Below the pieces are notes generated by a model, which made no database searches, was not told the DNA's origin, and saw only the letters and a program-made list of their open reading frames with translations. Made by a program: the position numbers and the translations under genes. 64,000 nt of DNA, taken from NCBI GenBank assembly GCA_037783415.1, contig JAZGTN010000035.1, positions 558,001 through 622,000 of the forward strand. Reading direction: 5' to 3'. This DNA comes from Leptasterias polaris. Lineage: Eukaryota; Echinodermata; Asteroidea; Forcipulatida; Asteriidae. Positions 46,601-56,630 of this stretch are shown one piece after another. How positions within the stretch are numbered: position 1 is the first letter of the stretch; each line of letters opens with the position of its first letter.

Positions 46601-47213
46601 TTAACCCTTTCCTTACCGAATTGTTTGGACATAAACAACTGCTGATAACCGCATGGTTTGACCACTCAAGCGTGAAGCACACATTCTTACACAACAGAAA
46701 GCTTTCGTTCAAAGGCCATTTTTACAAATCCCATTATCTCCTTGAAGACATTGTTTTACAGCAAAATAAGTAATGAAAAAGTTCTCACTTATTGAATTTC
46801 CTTTCTTATAATCCAAAAATCATTGAGATCAGTCAATAAATGTCAAAGTTCTTTGTCTTTCTTTCCTTGGTGTGATCTGTAATCTCAAACACTTTTTTGT
46901 ACTCAAGTATATGGCGCTCCGTAGGTGTTTGGCATTTCGGATCTTTCAACTCCAGTTTGAAGAGATTGCAAAATAGCAACCTTATTTCATTTGACCATCA
47001 TTGGAAAGATCCGATCTTTCCCTTTCCAATGATGGCAAGCTTGGGTATGGAGGGCAAACATGGACAAAACTACAGCTTTATTACAAATGGCCTTTGTGCT
47101 CAGGCTTGAATGCTTTTTTGTGTGTAAGCTTGGTCGACTAAAGTCGCCAATGGTAAGGAAGAGAGGGTATTAGTGCAGTCGACTAAAGTCGCCTATGGTA
47201 AGGAAAGGGTTAA
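46601..47213. mobile_element. 613-bp TTAA-flanked MITE
   Basis: The left end TTAACCCTTTCCTTACC mirrors the right end GGTAAGGAAAGGGTTAA. TTAA at both edges and CCC starts fit a piggyBac-type element. At the right, GTCGACTAAAGTCGCC(A/T)ATGGTAAGGAA is present twice (about 47131 and 47179), a duplicated sub-terminal segment. No coding sequence. Confidence 0.82.
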
Positions 47214-47625
47214 AGAGGATGCTGACGCCTTAACAACCATAGACTGCAATGAAAAGGGTTCGCTTTGCAATTGAACATCATCTGGCGATTATAATCGCGC
47301 ATCCAAAACAAGCGTTTACATAAGTTTTATGATCGGAGGCGAGCACAAAATTCTCATTTTTGGCAATAACCGGGAGCTGAGGTCAAGTTTAATTCTCGGG
47401 TTTTCTTTGTTATATTGTTGAATTGGTTTTACTTTCATACTTTGTTATCACTTAGTATTACATTCCCAACAACATGTTTAATTGTCTAGGTCATAAACTA
47501 CGTTAAACTAAAATAATTGATGAAACAAAAGCTCGCCCACGTAAAACTCCATATGGTTGGGACCACTATGGTCCCGGAAGTTCGAATGCGCGCGAGACTT
47601 GCACGGTCTATAGGAAAGCTTTTTA

Positions 47626-47790
47626 GCCTGCTTCAGGAATTACACGGAGGCCACGGCATCTTTTGCCCCTGGTCTTGGCCTTTGGTGGCCCTTGAAAAAA
47701 TTTCCCATTGACTTCAAGATTTTCCAATGGAAGTGCCCTTTGCAAAATGAAAATAGCATTGCCCTCTTAAAGATTAAATTCCAGGCCTGC
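47626..47790 (-). mobile_element. GGCCTGGAATTT family MITE, copy 4 (reversed)
   Basis: It reads in reverse: CAGGAATTACACGGAGGCC, CTTTTGCCCCTGGTCTTGG, TTTTCCAATGGAAGTGCCC and a final ATTCCAGGCCTG. It covers nearly the whole element. Confidence 0.72.
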
Positions 47791-47989
47791 TGCTTAATAA
47801 CCCATAGTGTATTATTTGGGGTTTTTTTTAAACTCTGTTTTTTTAATCATTGGATCAATTTAATTGTGTTTTTTACTCATCAGTAATTCAGTTTGTCTTC
47901 TTATTACAGCAGGTTTAATGAAATTTTGAATTGTTTACATCCTACTTGTTATAATTCAGTTATCTTAATTTATTTCAATTTGTCCATAC

Positions 47990-48116
47990 AATTTGTACCG
48001 CTCAGCTTTTTACCAGTGCCATTTTCTTTGTATATAATGTAACTAGGTTCAGCGCCCTAGAGAATGCCTGCATGTTTTTAGGGCGCTTTATAAATGTTGG
48101 TGTTATTATTATCAAA
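47990..48116 (+). repeat. LINE 3' tail
   Basis: AGCGCCCTAGAGAATGCCTG, TTTTTAGGGCGCTTTATAAA and TGTTGGTGTTATTATTATC form the hairpin-plus-short-repeat 3' end typical of CR1/L2-like non-LTR retrotransposons. No upstream reverse transcriptase was found, so it is 5'-truncated. Confidence 0.6.
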
Positions 48117-48257
48117 GCTCATTAATTATAACATTCTTATGCACCAATAATCACCCAGGGAATTTCATGTCTGAAATACTGTCAGAGCATAAACCGTTTT
48201 ATAAATTGTAAAACTGGAGATCAGTTACTTTCATGAAATTGCTAAAAGTTGAATGGA

Positions 48258-48330
48258 TTGAAAAGTAGAGCATTAGAAATGCTCTTCGAGAAAGACTTTG
48301 CTAGGGTTGAAACGTCAGGCCACTACATGT
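48258..48330 (+). repeat. Possible Penelope-like remnant
   Basis: AGAGCATTAGAAATGCTCTTCG is a hairpin followed by AGACTTTGCTAGGGTTGAAA and CGTCAGGCC. GAAACGTC resembles the 3' core strand of hammerhead motifs found in Penelope-like elements. The CUGANGA strand is missing, so any ribozyme would be inactive. Confidence 0.3.
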
Positions 48331-48399
48331 AAATAATTTTTGCATTTAGTGCTTTTGGTTGATTGGCAACAGCAAACCCTATTTTCTGATTGTTATACT

Positions 48400-49329
48400 T
48401 TAAAAAAAGAGAAAATGTAATTATATACAATTTATGTAGCCATTACTGTTCTTATGCCAACTGACTTCATGGATTAGCCCAGTACATGTTTTTTTGTACC
48501 CATGATCACAAACGGAACAATTAAAAAAATCTCAATTTAATTCTGAATGATTCATTTTACATACATAATGTAGGTTGGAATGTATTTTCACTTTGTGAAA
48601 TAACATATTATATTTTTTTGTCACCGTGGTTTTCTTTGCTGGTACAATGCTTTGTGGCCATTCAATCGTGTCAAATTGTTTCACCACACAAAATAATTAC
48701 CATGGCCAGTTGCTGGCGGACAATAAACTTTTGTTTAGTATTTGTCACTATATTCCTGTTTACGTATTGTATTTCATACATTACAGTAACCTTAGGTTGA
48801 GAGACTTAAGATGTCTTTTTCAGTAAGACGTCACTCCATGGGTTTGTCATCTTATTAAGTTCATTTAAAGCGAGGTTTTATATTCAGACTGTTGGCTGAT
48901 TATGACTGAAATCACTCTTGAGTACAACTCTTAATGATGTACGGACCGTTTTAGTTGTCTTGTCTTGGTTTATAATCATGTGGGTTTGTTATGGGTTTTT
49001 TTTTTTTCACGGTGCAACATCTTGTACTACCCCTACCCTGCCCGCACTTAAGCGCTCTGCATCATCTGCTTCCCCGAGTCTTGAGAGCGCGACATGTTTC
49101 ATCACCCTCCTGCCTGCTTGGGAATAGGGAATTACAATTTTCCTCTACGCGCAAGGAAGACCCCCTCCAGTTAGATTACACACCCGCCAGGCCTTACATT
49201 GTTAATGTCGATTGCTGTGAAATAATCGCAGCGCTTTGGCACAACAAGCCACAGGGACGACGCCATGTAACGTGGTGTTTACTCATTGGCTTGTCTCTGT
49301 TATATTCCAACATTGGGGATTTGGTTCAG
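48400..49329. other. Non-coding or upstream part of a candidate exon
   Basis: From 48991 one frame stays open into the candidate exon at 49330. An alternative in-frame acceptor (CCCTCCAG at about 49165-49172) would extend that exon. The leading part (MGFFFFT...) comes from a T run and is not credible coding. A chance-level donor or acceptor cannot be excluded here. Confidence 0.3.
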
Positions 49330-49399
49330 AGTCGGTCTGATGCCGATTTCTGGAGGATACTTGAAGATTATCTGATGTACCATGTAGGTTTCATTGAAG
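49330..49399 (+). CDS. Candidate internal exon of an unrecognised gene
   Basis: The frame reads SRSDADFWRILEDYLMYHVG then FIE, 23 complete codons plus one base, ending at GAAG|GTAAGG. The acceptor TTTGGTTCAG (49320-49329) has only a modest pyrimidine tract, and the exon could begin further left, at 49173, in the same phase. The residue mix (acidic, basic, aromatic, amphipathic spacing) looks like a helical protein segment. It follows 27980-28028 in phase 0 and precedes 50424-50548 in phase 1. No family is recognised. Confidence 0.3.
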
Positions 49400-49908
49400 G
49401 TAAGGATGCTGATGTTTTATTCAAAACAAATAAATAAATAAATAGATAAAAGTGGGTTAAATAATTAATGTTCCCTCATACATTCAGTCCAGTCATTTTT
49501 AATGTTAAAAAAATGTGCACAGTATTGCGTTTACATTCAGTAAAACATATCCACAATATGGAATAAAATAAGATCGTGTATAAAATATGGAATGTTAAGA
49601 ACACATATTTGTTTCGTGATCTGTTTTGCCTTCACAAGCACTTTATTGTCTACCATGTCTACCAGGCATACTGTATCCATCAGCATTATCAAAACAAAGC
49701 TAGATGACGAATATATAATGAAACAGGTTGGATACAAGCAGGACTCAGAATTTCCACTGCAAGGCCCGAGGCGAGTGAATCTAGCATCGGGCCTGTATAC
49801 ATGTACTCACGACCTGGCAAGTCTGGCAGTATTGTGTTTTTCAATTGAATAGCCAATACATCGCTGTCTATTTAATAAAAAACTAATGATACAATATTTG
49901 TAACTAGT

Positions 49909-50170
49909 CTCCTGACGATGACTAGAGCAAGCTAGTCGGAACGTTGTGACCAATTAAGAACTCACTCTGCGGCAGTGAAGTTAATAACGAGAAGTCCACC
50001 AAGCGAAAGTAGTAGTCCCGGCTGATTTCCTACCTTCCGCCCAGGTAGTAGTTAATAAGCAGGACAGTTCTTTTCAGAACTGAGAAGTCTCCCAAATAAT
50101 CTACTCCGCGGCAGTAGAATTAAATAGCAAGACAAGTTCTCAAAGAACAAAATCTACCTAGCAAGAAGTA
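49909..50170 (+). repeat. Possible Penelope-like element remnant with hammerhead-like core
   Basis: CCTGACGATGACTAG, AGCAAG, CTAGTCGGAAC forms CUGANGA, a 7-bp stem (TGACTAG with CTAGTCG) and GAA, as in the hammerhead ribozyme. The base after GAA is C in place of A, and no clear cleavage triplet follows. Downstream, CTC(T/C)GCGGCAGT(G/A) with (A)TTAATA occurs twice (about 49965 and 50104). It would lie in the 1.0-kb candidate intron. Confidence 0.35.
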
Positions 50171-50235
50171 CCGCAAACCAAATATACATTGATACCTCAC
50201 CATGAAATGCCTCAAATCCCATGTAGTCTAATAAA
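50168..50235 (-). repeat. Repeat shared with the insert near 40.05-40.10 kb
   Basis: TACCGCAAACCAAATATACA, TTGATACCTCACCATGAAAT and GCCTCAAATCCCAT match in reverse the bases left of the hairpin inside the MITE at 39960-40256. Confidence 0.6.
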
Positions 50236-50423
50236 CTGAAAGTTTCATAAAAAAATTCTGATCTTGAAGATCATGTCCCATATTGATGTTAAATTTGCAT
50301 TGGAGATAAAGAATACTATTTGTGTTTTACCCACACCCAAACTGCCTCTCTAAGCTACCAGGTAAGCTCGATGGTCTAGTAGTAGTATGGCTTGTCATTT
50401 GTCAGGATTTTTCCTGGTTTCAG

Positions 50424-50548
50424 GATTCCTCACTGATCTGCATGCACCTTCAGATTGTCTTGAAAGAGGCAAACTTGACATCACAGAGATGAGAAGACTT
50501 GGCTCTAGTTATGACCAGACCTTCAGATATCTATTTGAAATCATGTAG
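50424..50548 (+). CDS. Candidate terminal coding exon of an unrecognised gene
   Basis: The exon follows a good acceptor (TTTTTCCTGGTTTCAG) and begins with GA, which with the G left by the donor at 49400 makes a Gly codon. The frame encodes FLTDLHAPSDCLERGKLDIT then EMRRLGSSYDQTFRYLFEIM and stops at TAG (50546-50548). The composition is protein-like, and the other two frames close within the exon. No AATAAA lies within the next few hundred bases, so the 3' end is unresolved. A weak donor (CAT|GTAGAG) overlaps the stop, and the gene could continue. I recognise no domain. Confidence 0.3.
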
Positions 50549-51298
50549 AGAGTCTGTAAACCTCTAACATGGAACATTCTGTACATTCAGGGAGCTTCGT
50601 TTCCACCACCAAGAGGAAATTATTATCAAATTTTCTGCATTTTTCATTTTCATACAATCACATCCCTGTTCTACATTTGTTAACATTATTATAAAGGGAG
50701 AATTTCTAGCATTGGGTGTTGAAAAGAAAAGAAAAAAAGTTTAGTCCGTTGGTGCATCTTCCTGTCTCTCTTATCTTAGCCTTTCACAGCCTGGATCTTG
50801 TAAAAGCATTTGGTGTTTCCGAACCCTTGATAGAAATTAATTGGACAGTTTTGGAAACTGAGGCAAGTGTGCACCTCACAGGTGCAAAATGTGACAAGTG
50901 CGTTCCTCGTGGGGTGCGAAATGTGTCAAGTATGATAAGTCTGGGGTGTGCATCCAAATGCACCTACGCTCGCTCCTAAGATGTTCATAGGGTGTTGCAA
51001 GTAATGTGTTTCAACAAACACAGACTACAAGGTCTTCATTAAAGCATGACGTCCAGGGCTGGCTATAAGTAAATTTTCTTGCAATATTCAGGGACGACCA
51101 AAGAACATTCTGCTGCTAGACGCTTTTTTGTTGTTCTCCATTTGCAGTAAAGTGCTTCTGCAGTGTTTGGACTTGGGATACTTTTTAGAGCAGAAGGAAA
51201 AATTGTTGTCGATGTCTGGTATTTTAGTCAGCTTCTACCAGAAGAACCTGTGCGTGAATTTAATTTATATTATAACTATACACTATGTAGTTTACAAG

Positions 51299-52152
51299 CA
51301 GGGTTTGAAATACCCACTGCACCATAGTCTAGTACTTCAAATATAAAGTAACTGTAGCCCGCACAACTTTTCACTAGCTAGCCCGAAATTCGAGAAAAAA
51401 ATTCCGAGTGCAATCCCCCCAAAATAAACCCCCAAAATACAATAAAACTAAACAAAATCAAAAAGAGAAAATCTTACATTATACAGCGAAATACTCTTTT
51501 GTTCATCAAGGGTATCCTAAATCAGTCATTTTTGTTGAATGAAGCCTGAATGTTCTGTAGTTTTTCTTGAACAAGCTAAAATTGCCACGGAAATGTGCTC
51601 AGTTGACCATGCTGTCAACGGAATGTGCGCGAGTACCAGCAACGACAATGCTGTTTAGATGGTTAGCGCACACACCAGCGAAGAATATTGCGCTTTTCCT
51701 GAGCATGCGCAGACAGGTTATTTATTTGGTCAAGGCGTTTGTTACAGGGTTTTTTTATGCTATAGCGTAATTTCATCAATAGAGGGCAATTACTTTCGCG
51801 CAATCGCATCGTTGTGAAACGCCCTCTAGCGTTCAATGTTTCTTGCATTTATTGTTGCACGCACAGTAACGAATAAATAACGAAGACTACAAGCCTGTAA
51901 ATTGGAAACAATAATGCTTGTCTGTGTCGCACGGGATCATGCGTTGTGTACATTGTGATCGCTATGTGGTCAGCGTTTCGCGGCACTTTTGAGTGGATTT
52001 TTTGTCTACGTTGGTGTGTAGCAATGGACAAGTGCATTAATAAGTTGGTAATTTCTGACTAGCCCGCCGGGCTACCTAGAAGCACGTTTGACTAGCCCAC
52101 AGCATTCTTGACTACTCATTGTACGCCGGGCTAGTGGTTAAATCGAGCCCTG
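51299..52152. mobile_element. CAGGGNTYGAAAT-ended element, diverged
   Basis: The left end CAGGGTTTGAAAT and the right end TTAAATCGAGCCCTG are imperfectly inverted. GACTAGCCCGCCGGGCTACC and CTAGCCC repeats occupy the right end, and TAGCCCGCACAAC, CTAGCTAGCCCG the left. The internal block at 51780-51845 (GAAACGCCCTCTAGCGTTCA) is shared with 40750-40790. A hAT-like non-autonomous element is likely. Confidence 0.6.
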
Positions 52153-52286
52153 CAGACCTAGAATTGCACAGAGCCTGTGGCCTGTGTTTCCCCCTGGTCT
52201 TGGTGCCCCTTCCAAACAAATTACCAGAGACTTTGACATTTTCCAATGGAAACCCCCTTTGCAAAATGGCCTTGCCCTGGCCTGTT
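52153..52286 (-). mobile_element. GGCCTGGAATTT family MITE, copy 5 (reversed, truncated)
   Basis: CAGACCTAGAATTGCACAGA, CCCCTGGTCTTGGTGCCCC, ACATTTTCCAATGGAAACCC and GCAAAATGGCCTTGCCCTGG match the family in reverse. It directly abuts the preceding element. Confidence 0.7.
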
Positions 52287-52710
52287 AGCAGGTACATTAA
52301 TGCATGTGTGGAAACATTCTTTGCAAATCTTGTACATTATCGGACAATCTTTTTGGCATTAAATTTGAAATGTTTTCTCTTCCTCCCTAAGTGGTTTGCC
52401 ATCTATTTCTAATAATAGAAACAGCAGGAGAAGAACACTAAAAGACCGGTACCCACACTAGTGATGTTTAATGCATGCTCGTCAATCGACTGCCATCAAT
52501 CAGAACAAGACACAATGAACCCTAATGAAATTTTTTGACTGTGGAGTGGCATCAAGGGACTGCTTCACAGCCATCATTCCTGTAAAATTCCAACTTGTGT
52601 TGATTTTTTTACACCTGTTTTTTTTTTATATTAACATCTAATGGGTTGTTCACACCTTTTTCATGTCTACATTATATGACTTGATATAGTGTGAGCATCA
52701 CTTGTATATC

Positions 52711-52798
52711 AGGCCTAGAATTTAATCTTTGAGAGGGCAATGCCATATTTATTTTGCAAAGGGCACTTCCATTGGAAAATCTTAGTCTATGGGTGTAA
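52711..52798 (+). mobile_element. GGCCTGGAATTT family MITE, copy 6 (truncated)
   Basis: AGGCCTAGAATTTAATCTTT, GAGAGGGCAATGCCATATTT, TTTTGCAAAGGGCACTTCCA and CTTAGTCTATGGG are the left half of the family. The right half is missing. Confidence 0.7.
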
Positions 52799-52989
52799 AA
52801 ATTACGTAATTTTGTTTTATTTCTTAACTTTTGGTGTAATAGTCGAAGAACTTTTTTGGATTCCTTTTGACATTTGTGTTTAAAAGTAAACAAATGTGAC
52901 AGGAGTACTCTGCCACTGCCTGACAAGAATATTTTAAAGTAGAGACCGACCAAACCTTTTGCCTTAAAGAAGAAAAGAAGAAGCCCCAA

Positions 52990-53640
52990 TTGAGTCGTTC
53001 TCCTTCAATTGTTCAAGCTTTCTGTCAGTGCTGATTGAGCGAGTTCCTGGGACTAATGGGGCCGTTTGCTCCCTGTTTTGATGGATCGTTTTGTTGATGA
53101 GTAAGTAGTACAGCCACTTGATCAGCTCTATACATGTACCTTCATGTCTTGGACAGCAGTAAGGCCCAACATTTGTACATCTTCTAGGACGGGATCCACG
53201 TGGGCGGTGTATATCCTAATTGTTTTTGCGGAGTTCTTGCTGTTACTCTGACATTTGGAAGAAATCCAGAAATTTTCTCCGAATCAGGGCACTTATAAAT
53301 GTGTGTAGCCTGCCTATGGGGGCGGGGAGTCACTCTGCAGCTTTATCCAGTGACGTTTCCCACTTAATTAAAGTTTCAGGACAACAGGCAGATTAGTTCT
53401 CCCAGGGAAGTGGATTTTTTCACTGCCCCGGACAATAGCGGTGACTTCAGTGAAATTCCTCGCCGATAGGGACTGATCAGCTTAGAGCCGGGAAAAGTAA
53501 CAAATTCTGCTCTTGCGTCAGGATTCCTCATCATCTGCAGCAATAAGGAAACGCATTTTCAGTAAGATTCAGGAGGAGACGTTGTGTAGATGGAAGGAAA
53601 TGGAAGAGGGGAGAGGTGAGGTGGAATTCATTAAAACAAA
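52990..53640. promoter_or_regulatory. Repeat-poor island, possible conserved non-coding element
   Basis: The stretch is more GC-rich than its flanks and has no transposon features or long frame. It contains CTTAATTAAAG, GTCAGGATTCCTCATCATCT and a TCACTCTGCAGCTTTATCC run. The call is based on contrast with the repeat-filled flanks only. Confidence 0.2.
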
Positions 53641-54364
53641 GAAATTCTTCTAGAGCAGCCGGTATTTATCTTTTTGACTGGCAACCATTAGAATCAAATT
53701 AGGCGCCGACACAGATGAAGTGAACCTGTGAAGCATCCTTGCCTTGTTTCTGAAATCATCCAGGTCTATGCACAGGAAGTGCCCCATGGACAAGAAAATG
53801 GATGATTGGGGCTGATCACAGTGGAATGATGTACATGTAGAGCTCTTTATCTGGATGGTCTGATGTTGCTGCATGATAAAGAGGCTTTATGTCTACGCAC
53901 ATATAAACAAAATGATAGTCATCGGAGATTTGTGCATCACAATCTGACAATGCTTAGAATCTACATTGTACCTGCACGTTTGTTATCCCCCTTGAGAACT
54001 AATCAAACATTCAGTGTCACCTGACAAGCAATTTCCTTTTTTTTTAATTGCAACACTTTTCACCGGCTAATTGTACACTATTAAAGGTTTATCATTATCT
54101 TCTACAGTCATTTGAAATCTCACACTTCTATTTTTCTTGATGATGATTTTAAGATTTGTTTTGAAGGCATTTCACCAATTGGTTATTTTTGGCAAGTCTT
54201 GATCTACATGTAGTACTTCCATGTTTGTCCCTGCATGACTCTTGTAGGTTATTGTAGAGGTATTGATTTCACCACAAAGAGAAACATCTTGGATTGAACT
54301 GATCTTTGAATGGGTACCATCACTCTTAATTGCTACGCAAAATGTGTGAGCACAACTCCTCTTC

Positions 54365-54720
54365 CCACCACTTTCATAAAGCTGCTTTTGCAGTCAACAT
54401 AGTGTTAGCCAGAGGGGTGTCTGGGTGTCTTTTGGACACCCTGTTTTAAATTTGGACACCCTGTTTCATCTGTCATTTATATGTAAATGTATTGTAAGTG
54501 AACAATTTGGACACCCAGTTTTTAAATTTCCAGCAGATTTGGACACCCTTTTACCAAATCCTGGCTAAAACCTTGGCAGTCAATGGTACAAAATTCTGCT
54601 GAGTGAAAATATGCAGAGTACCGGTCACAAACAGTACAAATGACACGGTACTTTGGCTGGGAACCTTTTCCATGTGTTATCTGCTCTGTACTAAGCTTAA
54701 TTGACAAGCACCTTAGTAGT
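54365..54720. mobile_element. Diverged GGGCCCAATTTCAT-type MITE hosting a second MITE
   Basis: The outer parts have CTTTCATAAAGCTGCTTTTG on the left and ACCGGTCACAAACAGTACAA, TACTTTGGCTGGGAACC on the right, as at 39673-39850. The middle (54415-54568) is a separate insert. Confidence 0.55.
54415..54568. mobile_element. 154-bp MITE with TTAGCCAG ends, nested
   Basis: The left end TTAGCCAG mirrors the right end CTGGCTAA. TTTGGACACCC(T/A)GTTT occurs repeatedly inside (about 54433, 54454, 54508) and GGACACCC near the right end. Non-autonomous. Confidence 0.6.
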
Positions 54721-55320
54721 CAAAGGTACTTCTGCTAACCAATTTAAAAGCCATGTAAACCAAGATCTTTAAAGATTAGTGTGATAATGGGGTTGATTTT
54801 CTCTAACATTGTGAACATTTTATATGGAAATGTTTCTTACAGCAAATAGGGCCTACATTTATTATCCAGTCGTTATGTTGGACTTCTAGGGTGTTATTTT
54901 TATTTATTTATTTTCCCAACTACTGTTAACATAAAAGATACAGTATGGAGTAGGGCTGATTAAATTTTGGACTGTAATTAGCGTACACCTCAGTAAAACT
55001 AATGATTTGCAGTTCTTATTGCGGTTTTCTCACCTGGAGGGCGTCCCAAAGTGCTCATATTTTTCTAAAGGTATGCAGAGTCTGGAATGATAAGACCCAT
55101 TTTACATGACCTACATTTGTACTGTGTAGTCATGTAGCACCTTGTATTGTAACAGTCTACAAGGTGCTGTGGCACAAATTCAATCACAGCCAACCATGCC
55201 AGAAACAGTGTGTCGCACACCTTCTCTGAACGAAAAGTGTGTACTGGGTTCTTTATGTTTATTACACAACACACTGGACCTACAGCTTTACTGGTTTAAA
55301 TGGCTTGCTTTGAAGCACGT

Positions 55321-55680
55321 GTCACATTGGTAATTGTCAAAGACCAGTAATCATTATCCACACTTGATGTGACCCAACATATACATGAAATAACAAACAG
55401 GCTGTGAAAGTTTCAGCTCAATCAGTCATTGGAGTCTCGGGGAGAAAAAAACCCCAAAACAAATCCTTAAATGTTGTCACTGTTTTCAAACATTGAGTTT
55501 TTGACTCGCAAGATCAAAACTAATTCTTTTACTCATTTCTGAAAAACTATTGCAATTCAAGCAAAAGTATTTCAAAGGGAGTTTCCTACCATGACCAACT
55601 TTATACCATGTGCGTTGTGTGCAAACCTGTGAACAATTATATATTTGCAACTAAGGACACAAGTTTCATGACCAGGACAT
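55321..55680 (+). repeat. Diverged relative of the 39058 repeat
   Basis: GTAATTGTCAAAGACCAGTA, GACCCAACATATACATGAAA, AACAAACAGGCTGTGAAAGT and GCTCAATCAGTCATTGGAG recall 39058-39150 in order. The right half differs. Confidence 0.5.
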
Positions 55681-56257
55681 GTACCCACTCACTCTGCTGA
55701 TCAGAAACACCACAGCTTGAGTCCGGTGCACTTGACTGCTTGGCCACGACACAGTAGTGATCTCTATATACTTTACATGGACACTAGTATCGTGGGCGTC
55801 TTTAGTCTCAGAAAGTCATACAGGCAGGCACTACAGGAAATTTAATAACCATTACGTCAGTAGTTTATTACATTTCATTTTACTTGGTCGCCTATCAATT
55901 AGGAAATTTGTATGTTGGTTAAAAGACCTTGTCACTTCACCCATGACTACATCAAGGTGTTCATAATTATACACTGAGTGTAACACTGGTGGTCTGGATC
56001 AGGATTCTCTTTCAGCATGTCAAAGTTTCCATTGCTGTGGATGTCATTTGAGACAACTTTTGCCATTCTATTCCCCCTCTGGGGAAGGTGGTATTCTTGA
56101 CTAGCTAGACCCCTTGTTGAATTTATTACATTCAGGTTATGTAGTGTCAAGGTTTCCAAGGAGAGCTTGTCTGATAGTGATATGAACACAATCCAGAAAG
56201 AAGCTTGGTTTCTATTTTTTTTAGAGGGAGCCTGCAATGTTTTTCTGTACATGTAGT

Positions 56258-56617
56258 CAGTGTTTGAATTTGGAGGGAAAATTCACAAGACCGCAGGGCT
56301 TGTAGCTCGAAATTTTTACTGGACCAGAATTTTTTTCACAAGACAAGTGTTAACATAAACTGTATTGTTGTTGTTGTAGTTGATGTTTTGAGAAGAAAAG
56401 ATTGATTGCATTTGTCTTTATAATGGGTTTCAAGTAGACTTAGGTACTTAACATAATTGAAAGATATTTTAACAGACTCAAAATCAACTTGACATAATTT
56501 TTTTTAATGAAGATTGAAAATCATAAGACCGCCGGACTTGTCCAGTTGTGAGTTTACCGGCCCGACACTAAAATCACTGGCCTCGGGCCTGCAGTCCAAT
56601 GTAAAATTCCAGCCCTG
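56258..56617. mobile_element. CAGGGCTCGAATTT-type element, copy 2
   Basis: Shared blocks with 31513-31888 in the same order are GCAGGGCTTGTAGCTCGAAA, TTTTTACTGGACCAGA, GGCCCGACACTAAAATCACT and GGCCTCGGGCCTG. The left end is mutated (CAGTGTTTGAATTT); the right end is AAATTCCAGCCCTG. ATGTA lies close to both ends. Confidence 0.72.
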
Positions 56618-56630
56618 ATGTACATGTAAA

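Noticed and set aside
48991..49329. The 5' part of a 148-codon frame from 48991
   Set aside because: It starts in a T run (MGFFFFT) and lacks signs of coding; only the part from 49330 (or possibly 49173) is proposed as an exon.
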